From NCBI GenBank assembly GCA_031308135.1, contig JAHLJT010000631.1, positions 215,583,773 to 215,647,772 on the forward strand: 64,000 nt of DNA. The letters are read 5' to 3'. The notes beneath the pieces are model-generated. The model searched no databases, was not told the DNA's origin, and was given only the letters and a program-made list of their open reading frames with translations. Source of the stretch: Acheta domesticus. Lineage: Eukaryota; Arthropoda; Insecta; Orthoptera; Gryllidae. A program made the translations under genes and the position numbers. This document shows positions 51,801 to 58,740 of this stretch, piece after piece (position 1 is the first letter of the stretch; each line of letters starts with the position of its first letter).

Positions 51801-54800
51801 CAAAACTGTCTTTAGGCGCAGTTCCGGCAAATGTTTTGTCATACTGTTAACCTTCACTGAAGAGGGATCGTCCAAGAGGAAGATAGCAGAGAAATATATG
51901 AAAGTGCTCACATTTTTACTGCCGATACTTCGGGGCCAATTCATTTTTTTGGTGAAAGTTAAATGGAAGGAAGAACATTATCAACTGATGGCAACCCTCT
52001 TTTAAAAATAGGTCCATTCACCATCAATAACTCATGTAAAACATCAAAAACCCATGTAAAATGTTGTCATCGACAAGTAAAACCAACATATCTTTGCAAA
52101 TTTCAGCACAATTGATACTTTTGATTTGTGTAAGCCACGTATAGGAATGAAACGTTTGTAGCACAAATGCTACTTTCATTTGCCGATGTGTAAGGCACAT
52201 ATGAATGAAAAGTTTCTAACAAAGTCGACGGGAATCTCGAATATGAAGATGAAATGAAGTGAAGTGAAAAGACAGTACGGAGTAGACTTTTAATCTATTT
52301 TTTTGTACACGTCTGTTTGTGTTTCTATTTTTTGTTTGTATTACATATCTTTTGTAATATTCGTATATTGTGCTTTTTTTCTTTTTTCTCTACTTGTCTA
52401 TTAGCATTTTTATTTTAGTTTTTTTGTTTGTTTATTTGTATTGCTTATCTTTTTTAATATTTGGATGCATTGTTTCTCTTAATTTTTATTTTTGTACTTT
52501 CTCTGTTAACTGTCAATTGAGCGTACAATCAATTATAGTAATAAATTATTATTATTATTATTATTATTATTATTGTTATTGTTGTATTTACCTCATTGTC
52601 TTTCCATTCTCAAAAGCATAAAATATGATTTGGGACAGAATAATGTCGTCAAAAACTTGTTACAAACCCTCAATACTTCGAGACTAGTTCGAACTAGTTT
52701 TAACATAATAAAATTCATCGCACACTACAGTTCCATCTTTTCTGCTCTTCGTCCGACGAGATTATTATTTTTCCGTTTCAAAAAGTCGAGAGTATATCGA
52801 CGATTTGAATCAAGTAGGAAGAGAATAGAGCCTAAATCAAACCCTACGGGACCCCATGTGTAATTGGCAATGAATCGGAAAGGTATGTCCCTTCAATCCA
52901 GTAGAGAATTTCTACTCTGAGATCGCTGTTTAAGATACGAATAATTTAAACAATCTAGAACAATACCACGAATTCTGTAGGAAGGTAATATTGAAAGTAA
53001 AATGTTATGATTAATGACGTCAAAACGGAAAGGAGCGGTGGTAAGATATTGCCAGGATATAACTCAAAATTACCACCCAACAAATAATTTAAAAAATGTG
53101 TATATGAAATGATTCAGAAACGAAATACTGAGAAATAAACTGTAATAAGAAATTCATTTCTATTTTTTGATACTTGGTTGTATGAGTATGTCGAAATTTT
53201 AAAAAACTTTTTCAATATTAAGCATTTCAAGATGTTCATAAATATAGGACCTGCGCTTTTTTATTGGAGTACTTTGCCATAGTCGAGAAATAATAAAGAA
53301 AAAACATTGAATAATTTTTTAGAATATTTGGAAAATGTCCTAGGAGCTTCATGTAAGTATCCCACAAACTGAAAAGATCCGCTCTAAATTCAAGGGGCCG
53401 CAAATCCATCGGAGAATCTTTATTTTGGTGAAAATTGAGTGTAAGGTTTAGGTGCGCTGGTGCTGTTCAATGACTGACGGACAGACGTTTTGAGAAAAAC
53501 CACTAAACAACCCCAATGTGTATTTTGATTATTCTATAAACACAAAAAAGTAATATTATAGGAGAAAGGAAAATACACTTTTTCGGTAAAAGAGACCCAA
53601 AAATTGTAGTATTATGTAGGGGAAGAAAAAAGGCAGTTTTCCTGCAACATTACCTAACATACTCTTTGCGGAGTATACCAGCAAATAGAATTGAATAATC
53701 AAGGGCCGCCACACCATTCCATTATCATCCTGCTACCCCCTTCAGGTTTTGAGAAGCAAGGGCAACTTGTTTTCTTTTCAACAAGGCAACCAAATAATTG
53801 GATGAAACCTCCAGTCGCACGCAATTTCTTCGGTCCCCGCAGTACTTACAAGTGCGGCGGCAGCTGGTAGGGTCCTCGGCGGGCGTACGCGCGGGCCAGT
53901 TCGTCCGAGTACAGGGCCAGTTTCTTGTAAGGGTTGACGGCCACCAACACGTCGCCAATGTACGTCTGCAACAAGAATCGTGCCGAGTCAGATTGCTCTG
54001 CGGCGCGGCGCGGCGCGGGCGCCTCGGAAGAAGGTTTCGCCTTCCAGTGGAAGTCGGCGCGCCCGCGGTTACTCCACCGCGAATCTCGCAGATTGTAAAT
54101 TCGAGGTCGATGAGAAATTTCCGCCGCCGGAAACGAAGTGCGCGGGCGGGAGGACGGGGCTGATTACACAATCACGAGGGCGGAGAGGGTGCGTTGAGGC
54201 GCGGGGAGGAGGCGGGCGAGGAGAGCGGAGGGGAATCATTAAGGCAAGTGGGGACTCCGCCTTCAACGCAGGGGATTCGAACTCCCTCCAACAGAAATGT
54301 TTGAGCGTGGGACACTCACGCAAATTGGGGCACCTTCCGCAGGGAGCCGCCGCCGCCACCGCCACTGCCACACGGGGTTCGCCCCTGGCGGTCTGTGGGG
54401 GCAAAGGTATATCCAATACAGTGGAGAATTACTGTTCGGAGTATCACGGCCATCAAATTTTGACTTTTCAATTTAAAGTAACTGGTTTGTTTTAGTTAAA
54501 TTTTCATTAACCCTCTTCTATGCAATTAAAACTCAGTAACATATTTAATAGAAATGTTGATTTATATCATAATTGCACAATAAAGCAACACATTAAAGGT
54601 GAATGTAAAAGATCATCAGTCCCAAGTCATGCCGTAGAAATCTCAATTGTCACAAATTCGTGGACTTTCGGTTTCATGAATACCTGTACAATGAACAATT
54701 GAGAAAAAAATAATGGATTTGTTCCTTAGGAATGGAAAAATTGAAAAAAAAAATGCATTACGAAATTATAGTACTTCAAGAAGAGAGATACTTTAATAAA

Positions 54801-57800
54801 CTGATATTTGATTATGCCAAGTAAGCTATTCGTGTATGTGGAAATATGAATTATAAATTTAGTTTTAAATGAAAAAGCAAACGACCTTTCTTATTGATTT
54901 CTGCATTTTGTATTTATATTTTGGATGGCATGACTAGTACCATGGCATAGAAATTTAACGCCTCTAGAAATGGAAAAGCACAAAATTTTCCGAAGGGAAT
55001 AGCGAGTGAAAAAGTTTAATTTCTGACCCACAGCTCAAGGGAAGGGAAGCTGAAAAGGGAATTTTATAGCGGCGGATGCGCGCCCCGGGCGGAAGTGCGT
55101 GCGGGTCGGTGCACAGGGGCCCGCGAAGCCCCACCACGGCAGTGGCGACGGGTCGCAATAAACGAGAGATGGCAGAGAGCGGCGCCTGGCCGGCCGCGGG
55201 CCGACAGCGTCGTTTTAAAATACGCTCAGGACGGACACTGCAATATGGGCGGCGGCCGCGTGACGGCGGAGCCGACGTACGCCCGCCGGCCGGCAGAGCG
55301 CGGGGCGCTGGCGTCAGCGACGGCGACTGAAACGCGCGGGGGATGGGGGTGGGGAGGGTGAGAGGTGGAGGCGGGTGACCGCGACTCAGGCAGTGGGGAC
55401 GGACTTATGGAAGAGGCGATGGCGGCATTAGCCTCAGGACTGAGGGCGACCACCGTTCAGCGTGGGCTGATCTGAAGTACCCCTGGAGCAGGTCTGAAGA
55501 AGCCAATGGCGGTAGCCGTGGATGACCGGGCGGGCGGACGAAGCGAGTTGGGCTTGAACGGGAACGGATAGTCCGACAACGAGGGGGGAGGTTGTGGGGG
55601 TTATGCGCAAGGGGCCACGCAGCTTCGGTCCGAAATAGAGAGAAAAAAAAGGACAATCTGAAAAAGAGCGGAGGGACATGCGGGGAGCGCATTGGCGAGG
55701 GCGAGGGTAAATGGTGTAAGGAGGAGGAGGGGTGGGTGCGGGGAGGCGATCAGGCGCACAGTGAAACGCGACGCGTGAAAGGCGGGGTCGCCGAGGGAAG
55801 CACGGCAACGGGGAGTCGGAATGGCCTCTCGGGCGAGACGCCGATCCGTGGCCATCGCCGTGGCGGTGCAGCTGCACTGTGGGTCCAGATCGTGAAGGAT
55901 GCCCTCTTAGAGAGGCAGCAATGGAACGATGACAGCTATTTACTCAAACAGCACAGCTCGATTAACGATTTTAATCGAGTGCAAATGCCATGAGACACAT
56001 TTACAAAATAAATGTAAACATGAACTACGAGTAACAAAAATACTACTACTGGCAGAGAACAGAAAAGCTTTTCTGCTACTGAGTCGAGCACGGACTCTCA
56101 TGGGCCATGTTACCCATCGGGAGATCACGTCGCATGCTATGCCTCCGAGCTGACGAGGCGCGGCCCCTCCTGTGCCAACCGCAACCCTGACACCACACCC
56201 ACCGCCTTAAATAAACATGCACGTTTTAGATTCGACATGGGGATTGCCGTGGAGTGGCGTGTTATGATTTCGAAAATTGACATGCAAACAGCATTGAAAT
56301 AATGATACTCTGCGGTAAAGTATCCTCAGCGGCTACCAAATTAATCAACAACTGAGGAATTTTCCACAATTGAATGCGTTTTCTGAACGCAAATATCAGC
56401 GCCAGAGAAATACTTTTTAAAACTCGCTATATTGCTTTAACAAACATCACTAACAATGGCAGACCATCATAGTTTGTCATTGTTTATTGACACAAATTAC
56501 AAAATAGTTCCAATTTCATGAAAATAAATCAATTTCATTGTTTAAATTTCATCTACTTTATATTCAAAGACAGATATGTGGACGAGTTACAGTTCTATAA
56601 TTTTATATTACGGAATTTCCTTAAATAAATTATTATTTGAAGTTGTTGTAAAATTATTGTTTGAAGTTAAATAATTTATTTTGTTTCTAGAAATAATAAA
56701 TATTAAAAGTGGAAATCAATACAAAAAACTTAATTACACACTACGTCAGAAAACGCTTATCAATATTAAAAGCGTGCGGCAACATACAGTATTGTAAAGA
56801 ACTTTTGCAATGGTTCTCGTATGAAAAACAACATATCTAAATATTTCAACATTTTTTGTAAGCGGATTTTTAATGCATTAAAACAACAGGATTAAATACA
56901 ATTTCCAACTGAATCATCACAGACCAATTTAAATAGTTTCTAATGTCCCAAATCATTGGCATGTCGCACGCGGACACTAAATTATCCACTGCGCGTACGT
57001 TGGTAGCGTAATAAATCAATCTGCATGCTAACTGGCGAGTGATACGCGCTTCCCAGAGGCCCGCAGGCTTCGCTCCATCGTTGCATGAATGGAACGCGAT
57101 GCACAGCCAGCACATGCACGTGCTGCCTTGCACCCCACTCAATGGCTAGGTTTTCTCATTTTCCGGCGAACCATCGCGTTTATAATATTCCGCATTCATG
57201 ATTAGTAAAACTAATTTGACAGATTTTATTCCTTGGTAGTTTTGAAATTTCTGTAATTATTTGATCGATAAATCTTCAAGTAAAAACAGAAGGACTTGGA
57301 ATGATCTTTAAGTTTTGTTTCAAGCCGTACTGTATCCATTAAGTAACAGTGGGGTTTTACGATTGCGGTGCACGATACAATTGGTAGCATAAGTACTTCA
57401 CAAGCATAATGAGACAAAGTAACGACAGACAAGCTGAACGCTGTCAATCTATTTAGAAATTCGACACTTGTGGTGCCAAAATCAGGTCCGAATGAGGCTC
57501 TTAGAATTTAATTCTCGCAAAGGAACTACAGTAGAAATATTTGTTTTGCTTAGCCATTTGGTGAAATGCTAGTTGATTAGTAGTATAGACAATACAATAG
57601 CAATTGGACATGCAGTATTGAACGCAACTTAGCAAGTCTCACCAATTATCTATACCCAGCCATCTCGGAAACCTGCAGTAGGTTTTCCCGCAGGATCGTT
57701 ACACTGCGCACCGAAGCCTCGCCGCGACCCCCGCTCGTCTCGGGCGCCATTCAGAGCTCAATTTGCGGCCAGGGGGGCGGGCCGGGCCCCGTAAAACACC

Positions 57801-58414
57801 TGCTCCTCCGCCCGCCGCGCTGCGACGTCGCGCGCCGCCCGGCGACCGCCAAGCGCCACGGGGGACGCGCAAACGGCGCCGAGGCGCGCGAATTTATATG
57901 CAAAATATTCCCCGGCGGGCCGCTCTCGGCGCGGCATGAATGAATAACGAAACGTGCGGCGATTTAATTTCGCAGCGGAGCGCTCCCGCCGGGCACGAGA
58001 GGGACGCCGCGCCGAGGCGGGACTTCCCTAGGCGACGGATACATATTACAACGGCGAGTAATAACGCGGGGGCGGGAGGCAGGGCAAGCGGGGTAATAGG
58101 CGCGAGGTTCGAGGTCTGCCTGCCAGCGAGACACAAAGCGCACGATGTATCGATCTGGGGGGGGGGTCGCGGAAGTGCCACCTGGCTCGACAGGCAGCGC
58201 ACCGCGTCTTCCGAAGGTGGGGGCGGCGGGGGGGAGGCTACGGCGGCGCGGGCGGCGTGGGCGGCGCGCGCCCGTCGGCACTACTCACGTAGATGTGGTC
58301 CCGCTTGAAGCGCGCCTGCAGGTTGGCGGTGAACGAGTCCTCGGAGAGCGGCTCCAGCAGAACCGCGTCCCAGGCTCCCACCTCCTGGCCCAGGCTCAGC
58401 ACGGCGGGATCCAT
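21689..58414 (-). CDS. Class I unconventional myosin, 24 coding exons (whole gene span)
   Basis: This gene encodes an actin-based motor that would link membranes to actin. The spliced product is about 1,076 residues, normal for class I myosins with several IQ motifs. Motor landmarks are P-loop GESGAGKT (105-112), switch I NDNSSRF (156-162) and switch II DVYGFE (420-425). The neck (about 718-845) has IQ motifs near 736, 758 and 788 and a degenerate fourth near 835. The tail (about 850-1,076) is a TH1 domain, with KGDFVFQTGHVIEIVTKLF and PPEVNISTEF near its end, which in this family binds acidic lipids. All introns are GT-AG and every exon phase agrees except exon 13, which lacks one base. Residue numbers after 484 assume that base is restored. 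Exons 1-3 are extremely GC-rich and the rest AT-rich. It could be the insect Myo95E type or a Myo1A/B-like protein; I cannot decide between them, so no symbol is given. Confidence 0.93.
21933..22309. mobile_element. hAT-like non-autonomous element, copy 1
   Basis: The ends AGTGGTCGCCAAACTTA and AAGTTTGGTGATCACTG form an inverted repeat of about 16 bp with the CAGTGGT..CCAAACT pattern of hAT elements. There is no coding capacity. No clear 8-bp target duplication is visible. Confidence 0.7.
22704..22917. repeat. (CA)n/(CG)n purine-pyrimidine tract
   Basis: More than 200 bases of alternating CA and CG dinucleotides, with a CG-rich centre. Long frames here are artefacts of the repeat. Confidence 0.97.
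23923..24107 (-). CDS. Myosin I exon 23, TH1 tail (residues 975-1035)
   Basis: A Pro/Ser/Gln-rich opening (PSPPSETPSQQ) leads to KGDFVFQTGHVIEIVTKLF and PPEVNISTE, the most conserved part of the TH1 domain. The acceptor is CTTGCAG and the donor GTATGT, in phase 2. Confidence 0.96.
24553..24705 (-). CDS. Myosin I exon 22, TH1 tail (residues 924-974)
   Basis: It encodes FVPILFVLSTSAMLILDQRT and IYRLSLSPYPDDVAVFHVRA, matching the LSTS..ILD and SPY.D...FHV pattern of TH1. The acceptor is TTTTAG and the donor GTATGT, in phase 0. Confidence 0.95.
24822..24957 (-). CDS. Myosin I exon 21, TH1 tail (residues 878-923)
   Basis: It encodes VSHPFLGDYVRLRQNLQW and QYVVFADIINKITRSSGK, typical of the TH1 tail. 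The acceptor is TTTGCAG and the donor GTGAGT, in phase 0. Confidence 0.94.
25123..25229 (-). CDS. Myosin I exon 20, start of TH1 tail (residues 843-877)
   Basis: It encodes CHKYRLKFDQTARNRMREKV and IIFKDRKASYPRS. The FKDRK..YPRS motif marks the beginning of the class I tail homology 1 domain. The acceptor is TTTTAG and the donor GTGAAA, in phase 2. Confidence 0.93.
25436..25573 (-). CDS. Myosin I exon 19, neck-tail link (residues 797-842)
   Basis: It completes IQ motif 3 with RRRFLLRL, passes through a Pro/Ser-rich linker (VPSAESPISREWPSAPQR) and starts a degenerate IQ-like stretch, LLLRRLHHKWR. The acceptor is TTCTAG and the donor GTGAGT, in phase 0. Confidence 0.9.
27027..27318. repeat. 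(GA)n/(GGGA)n tract in myosin intron 18
   Basis: About 290 bases of almost pure purine on the plus strand. On the myosin transcript it is an uninterrupted pyrimidine tract. Confidence 0.97.
27733..27819 (-). CDS. Myosin I exon 18, IQ motif 3 (residues 768-796)
   Basis: It begins AREEYRELKRRR and carries ASVIQIRYILLQ, continued by RRRFLL in the next exon as a third IQ motif. The acceptor is ATTGCAG and the donor GTACTC, in phase 0. Confidence 0.92.
28493..28642 (-). CDS. Myosin I exon 17, IQ motifs 1-2 (residues 718-767)
   Basis: It encodes a first IQ motif, ALIQKTWRGHWQRTRF, and most of a second, TVIASAWRSWR, completed by the next exon. IQ motifs bind calmodulin or other light chains. The acceptor is TTTCTAG and the donor GTAAGT, in phase 0. 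Confidence 0.94.
29514..29730 (-). CDS. Myosin I exon 16, converter (residues 645-717)
   Basis: It encodes LVETVRVRRAGFCHRLPYMQ and ends in FAFGRTKLFMRSPRT, the converter and start of the lever arm. The acceptor is GTAACAG and the donor GTAGGT, in phase 0. A long pyrimidine tract on the transcribed strand lies 150-300 bases upstream. Confidence 0.95.
29878..30024. repeat. (GGAGAA)n tract in myosin intron 15
   Basis: About 147 bases of GGAGAA-type repeats. On the myosin transcript it reads CTTCTCC repeatedly and ends about 150 bases upstream of the exon 16 acceptor. Confidence 0.97.
30511..31800 (-). repeat. Repeat family A, inverted copy in a myosin intron
   Basis: It begins CTAGTGGTGCTACAAAATGG, the complement of the 3' ends of other copies, and runs to TATCAAGGGACCCCAAAATG and a degraded ACTTTC end. 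A truncated further copy ends near 32,532 (AACCACTAG). Confidence 0.7.
32630..32819 (-). CDS. Myosin I exon 15 (residues 582-644)
   Basis: It includes the basic loop PKRPSLKRPATAG and then HAHYIRCIKPNELKQP, the actin-binding helix region and SH1-helix approach, ending in LVQHQVRYLG. The acceptor is TCTGCAG and the donor GTGAGT, in phase 2. Confidence 0.95.
33840..33976 (-). CDS. Myosin I exon 14 (residues 536-581)
   Basis: It encodes LRHFAGAVTYDVRGFVDKNN and DILPRDL, the conserved HFAG.V.Y...GF.DKN segment of myosin motors. The acceptor is TTTTCAG and the donor GTTGGT, leaving phase 1. Confidence 0.95.
34059..34212 (-). CDS. Myosin I exon 13, carries an apparent one-base deletion (residues 485-535)
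   Basis: The exon opens in the expected frame with NHGGLLSL, then the reading shifts. The rest of the conserved sequence, LDEAGISMLSDEMFLSRLSQ, is in another frame. Its length of 154 bases is one short of what both flanking phases require. The missing base falls in CTTTCTCTTTGG near 34,187-34,191. Read as given, translation stops at TAA at 34,171-34,173 after about 497 residues. A homopolymer sequencing error or a true mutation would both explain this. Confidence 0.88.
34350..34583 (-). CDS. Myosin I exon 12, switch II and relay (residues 407-484)
   Basis: It carries switch II DVYGFE at 420-425, followed by FEQFVINFCNEKLHQ and EQEEYVREGLEW, the conserved relay region. The acceptor is TTTTTAG and the donor GTATTA, in phase 0. 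Confidence 0.96.
35782..35942 (-). CDS. Myosin I exon 11 (residues 353-406)
   Basis: It begins with DLFDVCDLLGSGTDEEVIAE, an acidic stretch not usual at this position, and then returns to the conserved RDLLCRALYSRLFTWLVSRV helix. The acceptor is TTGCCAG. The donor GTCTGA is non-consensus after GT. It ends in phase 0. Confidence 0.92.
36021..36170 (-). CDS. Myosin I exon 10 with unusual loop insertion (residues 303-352)
   Basis: The first half, ELFEVSQLLGADMAVLHAAL, is ordinary myosin. The second half (residues 326-352) is rich in Cys, Pro, Lys and Ser (for example CPPPPKCCSSPKK) and falls where the actin-binding cardiomyopathy loop is expected. The acceptor is CTACAG and the donor GTATTT, in phase 1. 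Confidence 0.9.
36258..36405 (-). CDS. Myosin I exon 9 (residues 254-302)
   Basis: It encodes HAMEVMGISSDEIVSLLKVV and continues into LKLGNVTF, a conserved part of the upper motor. The acceptor is CTTGCAG and the donor GTAAGT, leaving phase 1. Confidence 0.95.
37443..37466. repeat. Poly(T) tract
   Basis: About 24 consecutive T in myosin intron 8. Confidence 0.95.
39051..39134. repeat. (AAT)n/(AAC)n microsatellite
   Basis: About 84 bases of AAT and AAC triplets in myosin intron 8, 250 bases downstream of exon 8. Confidence 0.97.
39380..39489 (-). CDS. Myosin I exon 8 (residues 217-253)
   Basis: It encodes KALKLQRNPENYAVL and then a divergent serine/cysteine-containing stretch ending DDRQDFQTTK. 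The acceptor is ATTCCAG and the donor GTATAC, which is weaker than the others. It ends in phase 0. Confidence 0.9.
39562..39646 (-). CDS. Myosin I exon 7 (residues 189-216)
   Basis: It encodes SRVTGQAAGERNFHIFYQLL and onward, the conserved SRV..GERNFHIFYQLL motor segment. The acceptor is GTTGCAG and the donor GTAAGT, leaving phase 1. Confidence 0.94.
40120..40133 (-). CDS. Myosin I exon 6, 14-base microexon (residues 184-188)
   Basis: This exon is only 14 bases long and completes YLLEK between exons 5 and 7. It is bounded by a TTCTAG acceptor and GTAAGT donor. The residues match the invariant HYLLEKSRV run of class I motors, and both neighbouring phases need exactly 14 bases. Confidence 0.9.
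40236..40299 (-). CDS. Myosin I exon 5 (residues 163-183)
   Basis: It encodes GKYLDVEFDFKGDPLGGTIT plus H, the conserved motor segment after switch I. The acceptor is TGCACAG and the donor GTGAGT, in phase 1. Confidence 0.94.
40787..40833 (-). CDS. Myosin I exon 4, switch I (residues 147-162)
   Basis: This 47-base exon encodes AFGNAKTQRNDNSSRF, which contains the nucleotide-sensing switch I. It has a TTGTAG acceptor and GTAAGT donor, ending in phase 0. From this exon onward the coding sequence is AT-rich. Confidence 0.94.
41960..42180. repeat. G-rich minisatellite, left block
   Basis: Loose tandem array of GGGGTGTGGT, GGGTAGGGT and GGGTCGTGTC units. Many runs of three or four G give it potential for G-quadruplex structure on the plus strand. 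Confidence 0.9.
42181..42365 (-). repeat. SINE copy 6, 3' part, inside a G-rich minisatellite
   Basis: On the minus strand it shows the family 3' region, with ACCGGATCTCGCCATCCAGC and the tail ending near AATCAATCAATCAA. It separates two blocks of the same G-rich minisatellite in myosin intron 3. Confidence 0.8.
42378..42650. repeat. G-rich minisatellite, right block
   Basis: Same unit type as the left block (GGGGTAGGGTAGGGTGAGGT), reaching to within about 50 bases of myosin exon 3. The SINE at 42,181-42,365 lies between the two blocks. Confidence 0.9.
42700..42896 (-). CDS. Myosin I exon 3 with P-loop (residues 81-146)
   Basis: It carries the ATP-binding P-loop GESGAGKT at residues 105-112 and ends in the AGPVLE stretch that leads to AFGNAKT in the next exon. 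The acceptor is GGCGCAG and the donor GTGAGC, leaving phase 1. The exon is very GC-rich and lies directly beside a G-rich minisatellite. Confidence 0.94.
43480..43690. repeat. Repeat family A fragment
   Basis: It contains ACACATTTTGGGAGTCCTTG and AATCCGAAAAGG, matching the TTGATACCGAAAA region of the family. It abuts the 100-bp fold-back. Confidence 0.45.
43705..43931. repeat. Fold-back element with 100-bp arms
   Basis: Left arm 43,705-43,804 and right arm 43,832-43,931 are identical inverted repeats as far as I can read, with a 27-bp loop. Each arm contains CTGAAGATGGCCGCAATGCG followed by GCCGAAAAAGC, itself a strong hairpin. Confidence 0.9.
43998..44923. repeat. Fold-back element interrupted by a DNA transposon
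   Basis: The left arm (43,998-44,037 plus 44,711-44,765) pairs with the right arm (44,830-44,923). Shared outer sequence is GTATCCACGG and inner sequence is TTACATCATCAG. The 673-bp insertion lies within the left arm only. Confidence 0.85.
44038..44710. mobile_element. Harbinger-like non-autonomous element
   Basis: The ends GGGGTCGTCCATAAATTAAG and the complement of AATTTATGGACGGTCCC are inverted repeats (3 mismatches in 25). It is flanked by TTA on both sides, and the intact opposite arm of the host fold-back has a single TTA at the matching place. A 3-bp TTA duplication is characteristic of PIF/Harbinger elements. There is no coding sequence inside. Confidence 0.75.
44980..45260. repeat. 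Repeat family A fragment
   Basis: The stretch CCCATTTTTTCTTTAAATTT, AATGGTGCAGGTACGATTTT and CCAAAAATTGCAAAAGTT is collinear with the middle of the full-length copies. Confidence 0.6.
45751..46212. mobile_element. Short element with perfect 28-bp terminal inverted repeats
   Basis: Left end 45,751-45,778 (TACTCGTTCACTTTACATTT then GCAGACGG) and right end 46,185-46,212 are perfect complements. The outermost TA may be the target duplication, which would fit a Tc1/mariner-type MITE. The 400-bp interior has no gene. Confidence 0.8.
47330..47765. other. GC-rich, CpG-rich island
   Basis: About 435 bases rich in C, G and CpG (for example GGCGCGGCGCGGTGGGCCCG) within AT-rich intron 2. Several long overlapping frames exist on both strands, as expected from composition alone. 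I see no splice-bounded exon. Confidence 0.75.
48162..48533. mobile_element. hAT-like non-autonomous element, copy 2 (diverged)
   Basis: It is collinear with 21,933-22,309: GCTTCTGAGCAA, ACAACTTTCAT, CACATTAGAA, GACAGTGGCAG and TAGCGATCTCTGAAC. The inverted ends are degraded. Confidence 0.65.
48777..48829. repeat. (AAT)n microsatellite
   Basis: About 50 bases of AAT repeats, possibly the 3' tail of a retroelement. Confidence 0.95.
49140..49260 (+). repeat. Repeat family B, copy 2
   Basis: Plus-strand partner of 17,526-17,638, lying in myosin intron 2. It extends further downstream (CCTGATCGAGATGGGGGCCA) with weaker matching. Confidence 0.65.
50420..50940. other. GC-rich, CpG-rich island
   Basis: About 520 bases of GC-rich DNA with open frames on both strands of low-complexity composition. 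A TATA-like CTCTATAAGG follows at 50,947-50,956 on the plus strand. No recognisable protein. Confidence 0.7.
51050..51212. repeat. Fold-back element with arms of about 66 bp
   Basis: Left arm 51,050-51,115 and right arm 51,144-51,212 are inverted repeats with a small length difference in the middle and a 28-bp loop. The minus strand reads CCCTGAGGAAGACCACGATA then AGATGGTCGAAACG across loop and arm. Confidence 0.88.
52280..52585. repeat. T-rich sequence ending in (ATT)n, possible retroelement 3' tail
   Basis: A T-rich region with repeated TTTTTGTTTGTATT and TTGTATTGCTTATCTTTT phrases ends in an (ATT)n microsatellite at 52,543-52,583. This resembles the 3' end of a non-LTR element, but no coding part is present. 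Confidence 0.4.
53160..53680. repeat. Repeat family A fragment beside myosin exon 2
   Basis: GGAGCTTCATGTAAGTATCC, TTTTGGTGAAAATTG and a short GACGGACAGACG tract match the family. It lies about 170 bases downstream of exon 2 in the transcribed direction. Confidence 0.6.
53850..53965 (-). CDS. Myosin I exon 2 (residues 43-80)
   Basis: The acceptor TTGTTGCAG precedes TYIGDVLVAVNPYKKLALYS, the hallmark TYIG..VAVNPY start of a myosin motor. The GTAAGT donor follows, leaving phase 2. Almost every third codon position is G or C. Confidence 0.93.
53970..54400. other. GC-rich island just upstream of myosin exon 2
   Basis: GC-rich sequence immediately precedes exon 2 in the transcribed direction. 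It shows no conserved coding sequence. Confidence 0.65.
55070..55880. other. GC-rich, CpG-rich island with a minus-strand TATA-like element
   Basis: About 800 bases of GC-rich DNA in myosin intron 1. At its left edge the minus strand reads CCGCTATAAAATTCCC (about 55,059-55,075), a plausible TATA box that would direct transcription towards exon 2. An alternative myosin promoter is possible but unproven. Confidence 0.5.
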
Positions 58415-58740
58415 GCGACCGCCTGCAACACAGCGCGCCCTCCTGCACTGGCCGCCGCTGGGCGCATGCACGCGGGCCGGCCTCCCGCGCCGGGGGCGGC
58501 GGTGTGTGGCGCGGCGCGGCGGGGCGCTGCGCTGCGCGGTGCAGCGCGGTGCGGCGCGGTGCGGCGCCGTCGACGCCGGCACCTGTTGTGGCGCCCGCAG
58601 CCTGCCCCGCCCCGCCCCGCCCCGCCCCGTCCGCGACCCGCCTCGCCCTCCCAGCTCTCGCGCGTTCAGCGCGCCACCTGCATCCCCTCTCCCACCGGGA
58701 ACGGTTTCGGTCTCCACCCCTGGCGCTACCTAATGCCCAC
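57690..58740. other. GC-rich, CpG-rich island containing myosin exon 1
   Basis: About 1 kb of GC-rich DNA surrounds the first coding exon, including a GGCGCTGCGCTGCGCGGTGC repeat tract (58,500-58,565) and CCCCGCC repeats (58,600-58,630). It may include the promoter. No clear TATA box is seen upstream of exon 1. Confidence 0.65.
58289..58414 (-). CDS. Myosin I exon 1 (residues 1-42, start codon)
   Basis: The exon starts at ATG in the context GGTCGCATGG and encodes MDPAVLSLGQEVGAWDAVLL followed by a typical myosin I N-terminus ending RDHIY. It ends at a good GTGAGT donor in phase 0. A possible splice acceptor (TTGCAG) lies 9 bases upstream of the ATG, so an untranslated exon may precede it. 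It sits inside a GC-rich island. Confidence 0.88.

Larger units (their letters stand above)
42897..53849 (-). other. Myosin intron 2 (11 kb)
   Basis: This intron holds three fold-back or TIR elements, the second hAT-like copy, family A and B fragments and two GC islands. The remaining stretches (46,213-47,330; 49,311-50,420; 51,213-52,280) are AT-rich and show nothing I can name. Confidence 0.75.
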
